64,000 nt of DNA, taken from Rhizobium aethiopicum (lineage in GTDB: Bacteria > Pseudomonadota > Alphaproteobacteria > Rhizobiales > Rhizobiaceae). The notes below the pieces were generated by a model. The model was not told the origin of the DNA. It ran no database searches and saw only the letters and a list, made by a program, of their open reading frames with translations. Where the stretch lies: NCBI RefSeq assembly GCF_900094625.1, contig NZ_FMAJ01000002.1, positions 496,001-560,000 of the forward strand, written 5' to 3'. The position numbers and the translations under genes were made by a program. Shown one piece after another: positions 8,780 to 16,280 of the stretch; position 1 is the stretch's first letter, and each line of letters starts with the position of its first letter.

Positions 8780-9889
8780 ATGTCGCTTCGCCTCGCCACC
8801 TTCAACGTCGAAAATCTGCTCACCCGTTTCGATTTCACCGGCTTCCGCAACCAGCTGCGCCAGGACCGCGTCATCAAGCTTTTCGAGGTGAACAGCGAGG
8901 GCGTCTATCAGCACCTCGAGCAGGCGCGGGTGATCGCGGCGACCGACGACACCAGGCAGATGACGGCGCTGGCAATTGCCGATGCCGATGCCGATATCCT
9001 CTGCCTGCAGGAAATCGACAACATGGCCGCGCTTCAGGCGTTCGAATATGGCTATCTCTTCCGCATGGTTGGAAACGGCTATCGGCAGAAATTCCTGGTC
9101 GAGGGCAATGACAGCCGTGGCATCGATGTCGCCGTCCTGATGCGCGAGGAAACGCGTGATGGCCAGAAGATCGAGCTCAAGGATATCAGAAGCCACGCGA
9201 TGACGACCTATCGCGATTTCGATCTGTTCGACGAGGAACTGGCGCTTACCAACCGCATCGACGACAAGATCTTCAAGCGCGACTGCCTGGAGCTCGACCT
9301 CCTGATCGGTGGCAGGCCGTTCTCGCTCTACGTCGTGCATTTCAAGTCAATGGGAAACCCTCGCGACGGGCTGGACGGACGGCAATCGACGCTGCCGATC
9401 CGCCGCGCTGAAGCGCGCGCCGTGCGCCGCATCATCGAGGACCGCTTCGGCGCCGGACATACAGCGTCGAAGAGCTTCGCCATCTGCGGCGACATGAACG
9501 ATTACCAGGAACGGGTCGATGTCATCGGCCGCCGCGGCACCGACTACCGCTTCGAGCATCAAGACGAGACCGAAAGCGCGCTCGACGTTTTCAGTCATGA
9601 CGGCTTTGCCGAAAATGTCGTCCGCCGTCGTCAGCCCCTCGACCGCTGGACGCTCTATCACGCGCGCGGGCCGCAGGAACAGCACCTTTGCCAGCTCGAT
9701 TATATCTGGCTTTCGCCGCGACTTACCGCTCATAATGCCGGCCGCCTGCCCGAGATCATCCGCAGCGGCCAGCCCTACCGCACCATCTTCCCACCGGGGC
9801 AGGAGGTGGAGCGTTATCCCCGTACCGGTTGGGACCGGCCGAAAGCCTCCGACCATTGCCCCGTCGTCATGTCACTGGATCTCCCATGA
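8780..9889 (+). CDS. Endonuclease/exonuclease/phosphatase (EEP) family protein
   Basis: 369 residues of the Mg-dependent EEP fold (DNase I/exonuclease III/phosphatase superfamily). Markers: LRLATFNVENLL at the N-terminus, LCLQEIDNM with the metal-binding Glu near residue 76, VVHFKSMGNPRDG, ICGDMNDY near 237 and the C-terminal SDHCPVVMSL. No signal peptide or membrane segment, so cytosolic. It overlaps the start of the Nudix gene by four bases (ATGA), implying coupling; both act on phosphodiester or nucleotide substrates, so a joint role in nucleotide or coenzyme turnover is possible but not shown. Confidence 0.85.
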   Translation: MSLRLATFNVENLLTRFDFTGFRNQLRQDRVIKLFEVNSEGVYQHLEQARVIAATDDTRQMTALAIADADADILCLQEIDNMAALQAFEYGYLFRMVGNGYRQKFLVEGNDSRGIDVAVLMREETRDGQKIELKDIRSHAMTTYRDFDLFDEELALTNRIDDKIFKRDCLELDLLIGGRPFSLYVVHFKSMGNPRDGLDGRQSTLPIRRAEARAVRRIIEDRFGAGHTASKSFAICGDMNDYQERVDVIGRRGTDYRFEHQDETESALDVFSHDGFAENVVRRRQPLDRWTLYHARGPQEQHLCQLDYIWLSPRLTAHNAGRLPEIIRSGQPYRTIFPPGQEVERYPRTGWDRPKASDHCPVVMSLDLP

Positions 9890-10656
9890 AAACGAATTTG
9901 AGCAGAAATTTTCCCGCCACCGATTTTTCCGATGATTTCGCCGGCTGGCCGCCGGAAGCCACGGTCTTCCCGATCGCCGGTGTCGATCTCCGCGTCCTGC
10001 CCGGCACTCATCCTTTCGTCGCCGCCGAGGAAACGGCGATCCGCGAAAACTGGGTGAAGGAGACTGCCGCCAATCCGGCGCTCTTCGACGGGCGCCTGAT
10101 CTTCCAGCAGCGGCTGTGGCTCGGCCAGGAGGGGATTTCGGGCGAGGGCTACGTCACGCCGTTTTCCGCCTTCATGTACTGGCGCCGCCAGCCCCACCGC
10201 GAGGGCGGGCTGCACATCTTCGCCTACCCCATGCTCGAAAGCGTCGATGGTGCGCTGGTGGCGATCCGCATGGGTGCGCACACCGCCAATCCCGGCCAGG
10301 TCTATTTCGCCGCCGGCTCGCTGGAGCCCGAGGATATTGTCGACGGGCGCTGCGACATCGAGGCCAACATGCGCCGCGAGGTGCATGAGGAGACCGGACT
10401 TGACCTCGCCCAATCGGCGGCCGGGCAGGGCCTCTACGCCAGCCACGCCAAGCGTACGGTGACGCTGTTCCGGCTCTTTCGCTTCGATCTGACGGCCGAC
10501 GAGATGGTCGAGCGGATTGAGGCCCACATGCTGGTCGCCGAAGACAAGGAGATCGCGGGTGCGGTGGCGATCCGTTCGGCTGATCGTGACGCGCATCCGT
10601 ATAACATCTTCATGCTGCCGGTGATTGACTGGTATTTCGGGAAGAGCGGCGCATAG
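9886..10656 (+). CDS. Nudix hydrolase
   Basis: 256 residues. The Nudix helix is visible as MRREVHEETGLDL near residue 165, matching REUXEEXGU. The N-terminal half (AGVDLRVLPGTHPFVAAEE) contains an additional domain of the sort seen in larger Nudix proteins. The ATG overlaps the stop of the EEP gene (ATGA). The enzyme should cleave nucleoside diphosphate derivatives with Mg; the exact substrate is unknown. Confidence 0.82.
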   Translation: MKTNLSRNFPATDFSDDFAGWPPEATVFPIAGVDLRVLPGTHPFVAAEETAIRENWVKETAANPALFDGRLIFQQRLWLGQEGISGEGYVTPFSAFMYWRRQPHREGGLHIFAYPMLESVDGALVAIRMGAHTANPGQVYFAAGSLEPEDIVDGRCDIEANMRREVHEETGLDLAQSAAGQGLYASHAKRTVTLFRLFRFDLTADEMVERIEAHMLVAEDKEIAGAVAIRSADRDAHPYNIFMLPVIDWYFGKSGA

Positions 10657-11010
10657 GGCGCAGCAATCTGAGGCCCTCGTCCTTCGAGGCCCTGCGAGGT
10701 TCCTCAGGATGGGATCGGAGAGAGGTCGGGGCTTGGCCGCATACGCTTTACCGGTGTGCCGTGTGGTATCCCCTCTGCCGTGCCGGGCATCTCCCCCGGG
10801 GGCACCACCCGGCATGACCTCTCCTCCGTTCCTCTGACACGCTCGGCAAGCGCTATCGAGAAAAACGAATTTCATTAAGCATCGCGCGCAAATTGCCGAG
10901 TGTCGACGTCTCCGGCCGGCGATGGCTTGTTCTTACCCGAGTTAGCGCCTTGCACTCGGTCGCTTGGTCGGGCAGGTTGGCGGCGCGATGATCGATTCAG
11001 GGAGGCCGAT
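10657..11010. repeat. Gene-free stretch with two rhizobial-type intergenic repeats
   Basis: 354 bases without a gene. About 10670-10715 resembles the CCTCATCCTGAGG / CCTCGAAGG type repeat also found near 29191 and 41271. About 10755-10800 (TGCCGTGTGGTATCCCCTCT then GCCGGGCATCTCCCCC) matches one arm of the long inverted repeats at 34548-34745 and 57014-57210. The last 30 bases hold the RBS of the PhzF-like gene (AGGGAGG). Confidence 0.55.
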
Positions 11011-11922
11011 GTGGCGCGAAGCTACAGCGTCTATGACGTGTTCACCGATCGAAAGCTTGCGGGCAATCCGCTGGCGGTGATCTTCGACGGCGACAATCTT
11101 AGCGACGAGGCAATGCAGGCGATCACCCGGGAGATCAATCTCTCCGAGACGGTTTTCGTGCAGCCTTCGACCAATCCCGCCTATGCGGCGAAGCTCCGAA
11201 TTTTCACACCGGGCCGCGAGCTGCCTTTTGCCGGCCATCCCACAGTCGGCACCGCCGTGGCGCTGGCCGAGCGCGCCCATGGCGCAGCGGCTCTCGATCT
11301 CGTCACGGTGCTCGAGGAAAATGTCGGGCCGGTACGTTGTGCGGTGCGGCTGCGGGAGGGCGAGGCGAGCTTTGCCGAATTCGACCTGCCGCGCAAATCG
11401 CAGCAGGCGGTGATGCCGCTCGATAAGCTCGGCATCGCCGATGCGCTTTCGTTGAAGGTCACCGAAGTCGGCTTCGAGAATCACGTCCCCTCGGTCTGGA
11501 GCGCCGGCGTTCCGTTTCTGCTCATTCCGGTCCACGATGTCGGCACGGCGCAGCGGGTGGAATTCGATCCGCAGCTTTGGGAAAAGATCGTGCCTTTCGT
11601 CGATGGCGCCCTTGCCTCGGCCTATGTCTATTGCCGCGGCGGCGTCAACCACGTGGCGAAGTTCCATGCGCGCATGTTCGCCAGCGGCATGGGCATCGTC
11701 GAGGATCCGGCCACAGGCTCGGCGGCGGCCGCCCTCTCCGGCGCGATCCGCCATTTTGACCGGCTGACGGACGGGCACCACCCGATCATGATCGAGCAGG
11801 GTGTCGAGATGGGCCGTCCGTCTTTTATCCACCTCCATATCGATGTCGAGGGTGGGGCGATTTCCAACGCCCGGATCGGCGGCCAGGCGGTTCGGTTGGC
11901 GAGCGGCACGCTCGACCTGTGA
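11011..11922 (+). CDS. PhzF-family isomerase/epimerase
   Basis: 303-residue protein of the PhzF (diaminopimelate-epimerase-like) fold, two pseudo-symmetric halves. The N-terminus YDVFTDRKLAGNPLAVIFDG, the motif NLSETVFVQP with the catalytic Glu near residue 45, FAGHPTVGTA, and ATGSAAAALSG near 235 are diagnostic. The start is GTG at 11011 with AGGGAGGCCGAT upstream; the frame is open further but without an RBS. Family members isomerise dihydro-hydroxyanthranilate or other small acids; no phenazine genes are nearby, so the role here is open. Confidence 0.88.
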   Translation: MARSYSVYDVFTDRKLAGNPLAVIFDGDNLSDEAMQAITREINLSETVFVQPSTNPAYAAKLRIFTPGRELPFAGHPTVGTAVALAERAHGAAALDLVTVLEENVGPVRCAVRLREGEASFAEFDLPRKSQQAVMPLDKLGIADALSLKVTEVGFENHVPSVWSAGVPFLLIPVHDVGTAQRVEFDPQLWEKIVPFVDGALASAYVYCRGGVNHVAKFHARMFASGMGIVEDPATGSAAAALSGAIRHFDRLTDGHHPIMIEQGVEMGRPSFIHLHIDVEGGAISNARIGGQAVRLASGTLDL

Positions 11923-11970
11923 TTTCTGAGGGCGCCGCGCAGCCGGTAGGGCGCGCTATCGCTTTGAATC

Positions 11971-12020
11971 AGCGCATAATCCCTTCCGAAAACCGATTCC
12001 GATTTTCAGGATTATGTGCT
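11971..12020. repeat. Rhizobial-type intergenic palindrome
   Basis: AGCGCATAATCC at 11971-11982 pairs with GGATTATGTGCT at 12009-12020, with an inner CCGAAAACCG / CCGATTTTC. It has the same plan as the element at 28076-28150 (outer 10-12 base arms around a CGAAAA..TTTTCG core) and lies between the PhzF gene and the tRNA. Confidence 0.6.
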
Positions 12021-12137
12021 GCATTTCAGCTGGGCGGAAAAATCTTTGAGATTAACCAAAGAATTTTCGCTGATGCGCTGGACAAGGCTGCCGATCCTGT
12101 TTATACGCCCCGTCACACCGCGCAGCCAAGCGCGAAC

Positions 12138-12213
<76 letters not shown>

Positions 12214-12351
12214 AATCTCTTGATAACATTGATTTAGTTGCATCCTTCCGGGCCTGCCGGTTTGTTTCGAGGCGGGCTGCATGCTTCCGCTCGGCCGCGG
12301 GAATAGCTGTTCGATCTGTGTGCCCGATCTCTCTCACAAATCAGAGGGCCT

Positions 12352-12648
12352 ATGAAAACCGTCATTTTCGTCTTGGTTTTATCCTTGCCACTGCCGGTCT
12401 TCGCCGCAGGCGCAGTGGAGATCAGAGCGGGTGAGCACAGGTGCGGTGAGCTTGCTCAGATCATCCGGCAGAACAAGAAAGTCTTTGTCCGTGTCGGCCT
12501 CGGCGGCCACAGCTTCCGCTATCCGCCGGCGCAGTGCGGCATGGGAGATAAGCGCACCTCCACAAGCGTTCGCGATGCCGAGGGGAGGGCTTGCGTTCTG
12601 GACTATGCCTGTGTGTTCGACCCGGCGTCGCCCTATAATTTTCCCTGA
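12352..12648 (+). CDS. Small secreted four-cysteine protein (copy 1 of tandem pair)
   Basis: 98 residues with a signal peptide (MKTVIFVLVLSLPLPVFAAG). The mature part of about 80 residues holds four cysteines (HRC, AQC, RAC, YAC) and the block GGHSFRYPPAQC. It is clearly homologous to the next gene (12731): the order, spacing and surrounding residues of all four cysteines match. I do not recognise a named family. Two disulfides in the periplasm are likely. RBS is weak (AGAGGGCCT). Function unknown. Confidence 0.8.
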   Translation: MKTVIFVLVLSLPLPVFAAGAVEIRAGEHRCGELAQIIRQNKKVFVRVGLGGHSFRYPPAQCGMGDKRTSTSVRDAEGRACVLDYACVFDPASPYNFP

Positions 12649-12668
12649 AATCAGAACCCATTCGCAAT

Positions 12669-12712
12669 CGCGCAGGATGTCATCCGAAAACCGCTTCCCA
12701 TTCATCACGCTC
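12669..12712. repeat. Degenerate copy of rhizobial intergenic palindrome
   Basis: CGCGCAGGATGTCATCCGAA followed by AACCGCTTCCC and CATCACGCTC resembles one side of the palindrome family seen at 11971 and 28076 (GATGTC / CGAAAACCG core). The right arm is eroded. It lies in the 82-base spacer between the two duplicated genes. Confidence 0.35.
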
Positions 12713-12730
12713 TCACATTCAGGAGTTTCC

Positions 12731-13033
12731 ATGAAAAGCGTCGCCTTGGCCTTCGCCCTGTTGTTTCCGTCCGCAGCCCTTGCCGCCGAGGCCGTCGAGG
12801 TCAATGCCAGGGATCACAGCTGCAAGGAGCTTGCGCAGATCATCCGCAAGGACAAGGCCGTTTTCGTGCGCATGGGTATCGGCGGTCGCAGCTTCCGTTA
12901 TCCGCCGGCCCGATGCAATCTGGGGGACAAGTACGATACTGCAACGGTGAGGGATGCGGACGGGAAGATGTGCGTTCTCGACTACGAGTGCGTGTACGAT
13001 CCTCAGTCCTTTTACAACCGGATTCCAAATTGA
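12731..13033 (+). CDS. Small secreted four-cysteine protein (copy 2 of tandem pair)
   Basis: 100 residues, signal peptide ending ALAAEA, then a mature domain nearly collinear with the preceding gene: CKELAQIIRKDKAVFVRMGI against CGELAQIIRQNKKVFVRVGL, GGRSFRYPPARC, and a C-terminal CVLDYECVYDP. Four conserved cysteines. RBS AGGAGTTTCC sits right before ATG. The pair arose by tandem duplication and has diverged at the termini. Periplasmic location is inferred; function unknown. Confidence 0.82.
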   Translation: MKSVALAFALLFPSAALAAEAVEVNARDHSCKELAQIIRKDKAVFVRMGIGGRSFRYPPARCNLGDKYDTATVRDADGKMCVLDYECVYDPQSFYNRIPN

Positions 13034-13095
13034 TATCGCTGCAGCTGACGCTTTACGCGACGACCGTAAGGTCGCTCGGTCTTCCCCAACAGGCC

Positions 13096-13190
13096 AAGAA
13101 AAAAGGCCGGGCGAAACTCGCACCGACCTTCCTCGATCTGTCTCAATGACGGCTGCCAGTACATCCGTGGTCAGCCGTCAGAGACAAATT
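13096..13190 (-). ncRNA. Candidate minus-strand small RNA with intrinsic terminator
   Basis: Read on the minus strand, a long stem comes first: TGTCTC (13186-13181) pairs with GAGACA (13144-13139) and GACGGCTG (13179-13172) with CAGCCGTC (13155-13148). It is followed by a second hairpin AAGGTCGG / CCGGCCTT (13130-13103) with an inner GCGA/TCGC stem and a T-run. The upstream side holds TTATAAAAT, a possible -10. The plus strand has no T-run, so the direction is clear. It could also be the 3' end of a transcript from the gene at 13381-13695, but a separate strong stem lies in between. Confidence 0.5.
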
Positions 13191-13380
13191 TTATAATCTC
13201 TAGATAAGTGCCGTTTGCGGTTATTCAAGGGTCTACCGCCGAAAAGCTGGTGGCGGTCGCGTGACGCTGAGATCGCCTGGTATGAGGATCATACGCCATC
13301 AATGCATAGATCCTCCTTGGCGTGTCCTGCCGGATACGCCAAGGAGGCATCTAGCGCGGCTTCTCAAGACCGGGTAGCGG
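13191..13380. other. Intergenic stretch with a strong stem-loop (13309-13350)
   Basis: Together with the candidate sRNA this makes a 347-base gap. CCTCCTTGGCGT at 13312-13323 and ACGCCAAGGAGG at 13336-13347 form a perfect 12-bp stem with a 12-base loop. It lies just downstream of the minus-strand gene 13381-13695 and may stabilise or end its mRNA, though no T-run follows. Nothing else is recognised here. Confidence 0.5.
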
Positions 13381-13695
13381 TTACTGCTGGGCAGGAGCGG
13401 CCGGCGGAGTGGCCGGTGCAGGTGCCGGAGCAGGCGTTGCACTGTTATCGGTCGGAGCGATCGGCTTGGCCGGCGCCGGCTCGGATTGAGTCGTGGAGGC
13501 TGTCGTATCCGGCGAAGTGCCGGGAGGTGTGCTGCTCCACTGCGAATAGGCGAATGCAGCAACAGCGATCACGGCCAATGCAGCAACCCAAACAACCCAC
13601 GTATTGCTGTTGCGCGCCGTCGGCGTGGTGCGCAGATCCAGGTTCGGGTTCAGCGGGCGGTTCGGATCGTTGGCATTATTGGGGTCGTACGTCAT
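13381..13695 (-). CDS. Small membrane-anchored protein with proline/alanine-rich tail
   Basis: 104 residues. The N-terminal 30 residues are Asn/Pro/Asp-rich (MTYDPNNANDPNRPLNPNLD), then one transmembrane helix (NTWVVWVAALAVIAVAAFAY), then a long low-complexity tail of Pro, Ala, Thr and Ser ending in PAAPAQQ, probably periplasmic. RBS AGAGGAGAAAGTACC before ATG at 13695. The composition resembles small rhizobial membrane proteins of unknown function. A strong stem-loop follows the stop codon. Confidence 0.8.
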   Translation of the reverse strand: MTYDPNNANDPNRPLNPNLDLRTTPTARNSNTWVVWVAALAVIAVAAFAYSQWSSTPPGTSPDTTASTTQSEPAPAKPIAPTDNSATPAPAPAPATPPAAPAQQ

Positions 13696-14041
13696 GGTAC
13701 TTTCTCCTCTTTCGGTGACAGGGAAATGGACGAGTGGGGTTTTTGTTCCATTCTGGGGCCGAAGTGCCGGTGTTATCAGGCTTTTGGGCGGGAGCAGCGC
13801 CAGCGACGAGCGCCTTGAGCGGCAAGCAAAGGCAATTGCGGGGGATGGCACCTGAAGAGATCGTCGGCTGTCATATGGATAGCACAGCCGCCGTGTAAAC
13901 GGGCATGACCGCAGCGGAAGCGTCGTCCTTGACAGGACGTGGTCTCTTTGCCAATGCTTTGGGTCTGGGGTCGCGATCACCCCACGAGGCGACATGCTGA
14001 AGAATCGCGTCCGGTAAAACCGATCAACGGAGGGACGCGTC
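13696..14041. repeat. Gene-free stretch with a dispersed repeat copy (13788-13835)
   Basis: 346 bases between divergent genes. On the minus strand 13835-13788 reads TGCCTTTGCTTGCCGCTCAA followed by GGCGCTCGTCGCTGGCGCT, close to 43868-43915 on the plus strand. The rest should contain the promoters of the membrane-protein gene and of chrB; GGAGGGACGCGTC at the right end is the RBS of the latter. Confidence 0.5.
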
Positions 14042-14857
14042 ATGCCGTCATTTCTCGAAATATCTCCCGAAAAGCTCAGCCGCCTCATTGGAACTCCCGG
14101 GGCGCCCTGCATCATCGACGTCCGCACCGACGAGGATTTTGCGCTCGATCCGCGCCTGGTGCCTGGCTCGATCCGGTACGGCCATGCCGACGTTGGTTCC
14201 TGGGCGGGTAGCATCGATGCCGATGCCGTCGTCTTGGTCTGCCAGAGGGGCGCCAAGCTCAGCCATGGTGTCGCCGCCCATCTCCGCCATGCCGGGATCG
14301 AGGCCGAAAGCCTCGAAGGCGGCTTCGAAGCCTGGGCCGCGGCTGGGCCTGTGGTACCCGAGGTGAAGCTGCCGCGCCGCGACGGGCAGGGGCGCACCGT
14401 CTGGGTGACGCGGGCGCGGCCGAAGATCGACCGCATCGCGTGTCCGTGGCTGATCCGGCGCTTCCTTGATCCCCACTCCGTTTTCCTGTTCGTGCCGGCG
14501 CCTGAAGTCATCGCCGTCGGCGAGCGCTTCGGCGCGGTGCCCTTCGATATCGAGGACGCGTTCTGGAGCCATCGCGGTGAGCTCTGCACCTTCGACGTGA
14601 TGGTCGAGGAGTTCGGCCTGGCGTCAGAACCGCTGCTGCGCCTGGCGCGGATCGTCAGGGCGGCCGATACCGCAAGGCTCGATCTTGCGCCCGAGGCATC
14701 CGGCCTGCTTGCCGCCTCGCTCGGCCTCTCCAGGATGTATTCCGACGATCTCGAGCAGCTCGAGGCTGGAATGCTTCTCTACGACGCCTTCTTCCGCTGG
14801 TGCCGCGATGCGACCGAGGAAACCCACAATTGGCCCACGCCGAAGAAGAGAGCATGA
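14042..14857 (+). CDS. chrB: Chromate resistance protein ChrB-like with N-terminal rhodanese domain
   Basis: 271 residues in two parts. Residues 1-105 look like a rhodanese domain (CIIDVRTDEDFALDPRLVPGS..., active-site loop VLVCQRGAKLSHG with Cys near 69, LEGGFEAW). Residues 115-260 match the ChrB C-terminal domain (VWVTRARPKIDRIACPWLIR, FDIEDAFWSHRGELCTFDVM). ChrB proteins sense or help detoxify chromate and accompany ChrA. The gene stops one base before the chrA start, so they form one unit. RBS ACGGAGGGACGCGTC. The rhodanese fusion suggests thiol chemistry. Confidence 0.85.
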   Translation: MPSFLEISPEKLSRLIGTPGAPCIIDVRTDEDFALDPRLVPGSIRYGHADVGSWAGSIDADAVVLVCQRGAKLSHGVAAHLRHAGIEAESLEGGFEAWAAAGPVVPEVKLPRRDGQGRTVWVTRARPKIDRIACPWLIRRFLDPHSVFLFVPAPEVIAVGERFGAVPFDIEDAFWSHRGELCTFDVMVEEFGLASEPLLRLARIVRAADTARLDLAPEASGLLAASLGLSRMYSDDLEQLEAGMLLYDAFFRWCRDATEETHNWPTPKKRA

Positions 14858-14858
14858 G

Positions 14859-16280
14859 ATGGTCGAGATGACAGAAAATGCGCCCCCCGGGCAAGCGGGG
14901 AAGAAGGATGCTGGCGAGCGGCATCAGCACGGCATCTCGTTCGGTGAGGCCTTCCGGGTATGGCTGCGCGTCGCGGCCTTGAGCTTCGGCGGCCCGGCCG
15001 GCCAGATCGCCGTCATGCACAGGATCATCGTCGACGAGAAGCGATGGATCGGCGAGCACCGCTTCCTGCATGCGCTGAATTATTGCATGCTGCTTCCCGG
15101 ACCAGAGGCGCAGCAGCTCGCCGTCTATATCGGCTGGCTGATGCACCGCACATTGGGGGGGCTCGTCGCCGGTGTGCTCTTCGTGCTGCCGGGTTTCTTG
15201 TCGATCCTCGCCCTCAGCTATATCTACGCCGCCTATGGCAGTGTCGGCATAGTCGCCGGCCTGTTCTTCGGGCTGAAGGCGGCGGTGCTTGCCGTCGTCG
15301 TGCAGGCCGTCATCCGCATCGGCGGCCGAGCGCTGAGGAATCGCGTCATGCTGGCGATTGCGGCCGCGGCCTTTGTCGCCATCTTCTTCTTCCACGTGCC
15401 GTTCCCGCTGATCGTGCTTGCTGCCGCCATTGCCGGTTTCCTCGGCGGCCGCTTCGGGCTCGACGCCTTCAGCCCCGGCGGAGGCCACAAGGCCGCAAGC
15501 GGCGCGGTGCTGTCCGACGCCGAGTCGGCGCTCGGGGAGGGTATACCCGAGCATGCGCGCCCCAATCTCGCCTGGTCGCTGCGCATCTCGGGGGTGCTGC
15601 TCGCCCTCTGGCTCCTCCCCGTCGCAGCGCTTTACGCGTTCTTCGGGCCGGGCGACGTCTTCAGCCAGATCGGCCTGTTCTTCAGCAAGATGGCGGTCGT
15701 CACCTTCGGCGGAGCCTATGCCGCGCTTGCCTACGTCGCGCAGGAGGCCGTGCAGCATTTCGGCTGGCTGAAACCGGGCGAGATGCTCGATGGCCTCGGC
15801 ATGGCCGAGACGACGCCGGGGCCGCTGATCATGGTGCTCCAGTTCGTCGGCTTCATGGGCGCCTTTCGCAATCCCGGCTCGCTCGATCCGATGCTGGCGG
15901 CCACGCTCGCGTCCATCCTGACGACATGGGTGACCTTCGTGCCCTGTTTCCTCTGGATCTTCCTCGGCGCGCCCTTCATCGAGAAGCTGCGCGGCAATCT
16001 GGCGCTCGCCGGCGCCATGCAGGCGATCACGGCAGCGGTGGTCGGCGTTATTCTCAACCTTGCCATCTGGTTCGGCCTGCATACGCTGTTTGCCGAGGTC
16101 GCCTCCGTCAGCTTCGGCAGCCTGCGGCTCGATGTTCCCGTGCTGCAATCGGCCGTGCCGGCGGCAATTGCGCTCTCGGCGGCGGCCGCCATCGCGATCT
16201 TCCGGTTCAAGACCTCCGTTATCACGACGCTTTTTGCCTGCGCGATCGCAGGCATGCTCTGGACGCTGGCGGTGAGCTAG
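14859..16280 (+). CDS. chrA: Chromate efflux transporter ChrA
   Basis: 473-residue inner-membrane protein with two homologous CHR domains, the long-chain type. Domain 1 begins FRVWLRVAALSFGGPAGQIAV with LPGPEAQQLAVYIG; domain 2 repeats it as KMAVVTFGGAYAALAYV and ETTPGPLIMVLQFVGFMGAF. Ten to twelve hydrophobic segments. It exports chromate across the inner membrane. Start at the ATG following the chrB stop; an ATG nine bases later is possible. Its TAG stop shares a CTAG palindrome with the stop of the convergent CorC-like gene. Confidence 0.92.
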   Translation: MVEMTENAPPGQAGKKDAGERHQHGISFGEAFRVWLRVAALSFGGPAGQIAVMHRIIVDEKRWIGEHRFLHALNYCMLLPGPEAQQLAVYIGWLMHRTLGGLVAGVLFVLPGFLSILALSYIYAAYGSVGIVAGLFFGLKAAVLAVVVQAVIRIGGRALRNRVMLAIAAAAFVAIFFFHVPFPLIVLAAAIAGFLGGRFGLDAFSPGGGHKAASGAVLSDAESALGEGIPEHARPNLAWSLRISGVLLALWLLPVAALYAFFGPGDVFSQIGLFFSKMAVVTFGGAYAALAYVAQEAVQHFGWLKPGEMLDGLGMAETTPGPLIMVLQFVGFMGAFRNPGSLDPMLAATLASILTTWVTFVPCFLWIFLGAPFIEKLRGNLALAGAMQAITAAVVGVILNLAIWFGLHTLFAEVASVSFGSLRLDVPVLQSAVPAAIALSAAAAIAIFRFKTSVITTLFACAIAGMLWTLAVS

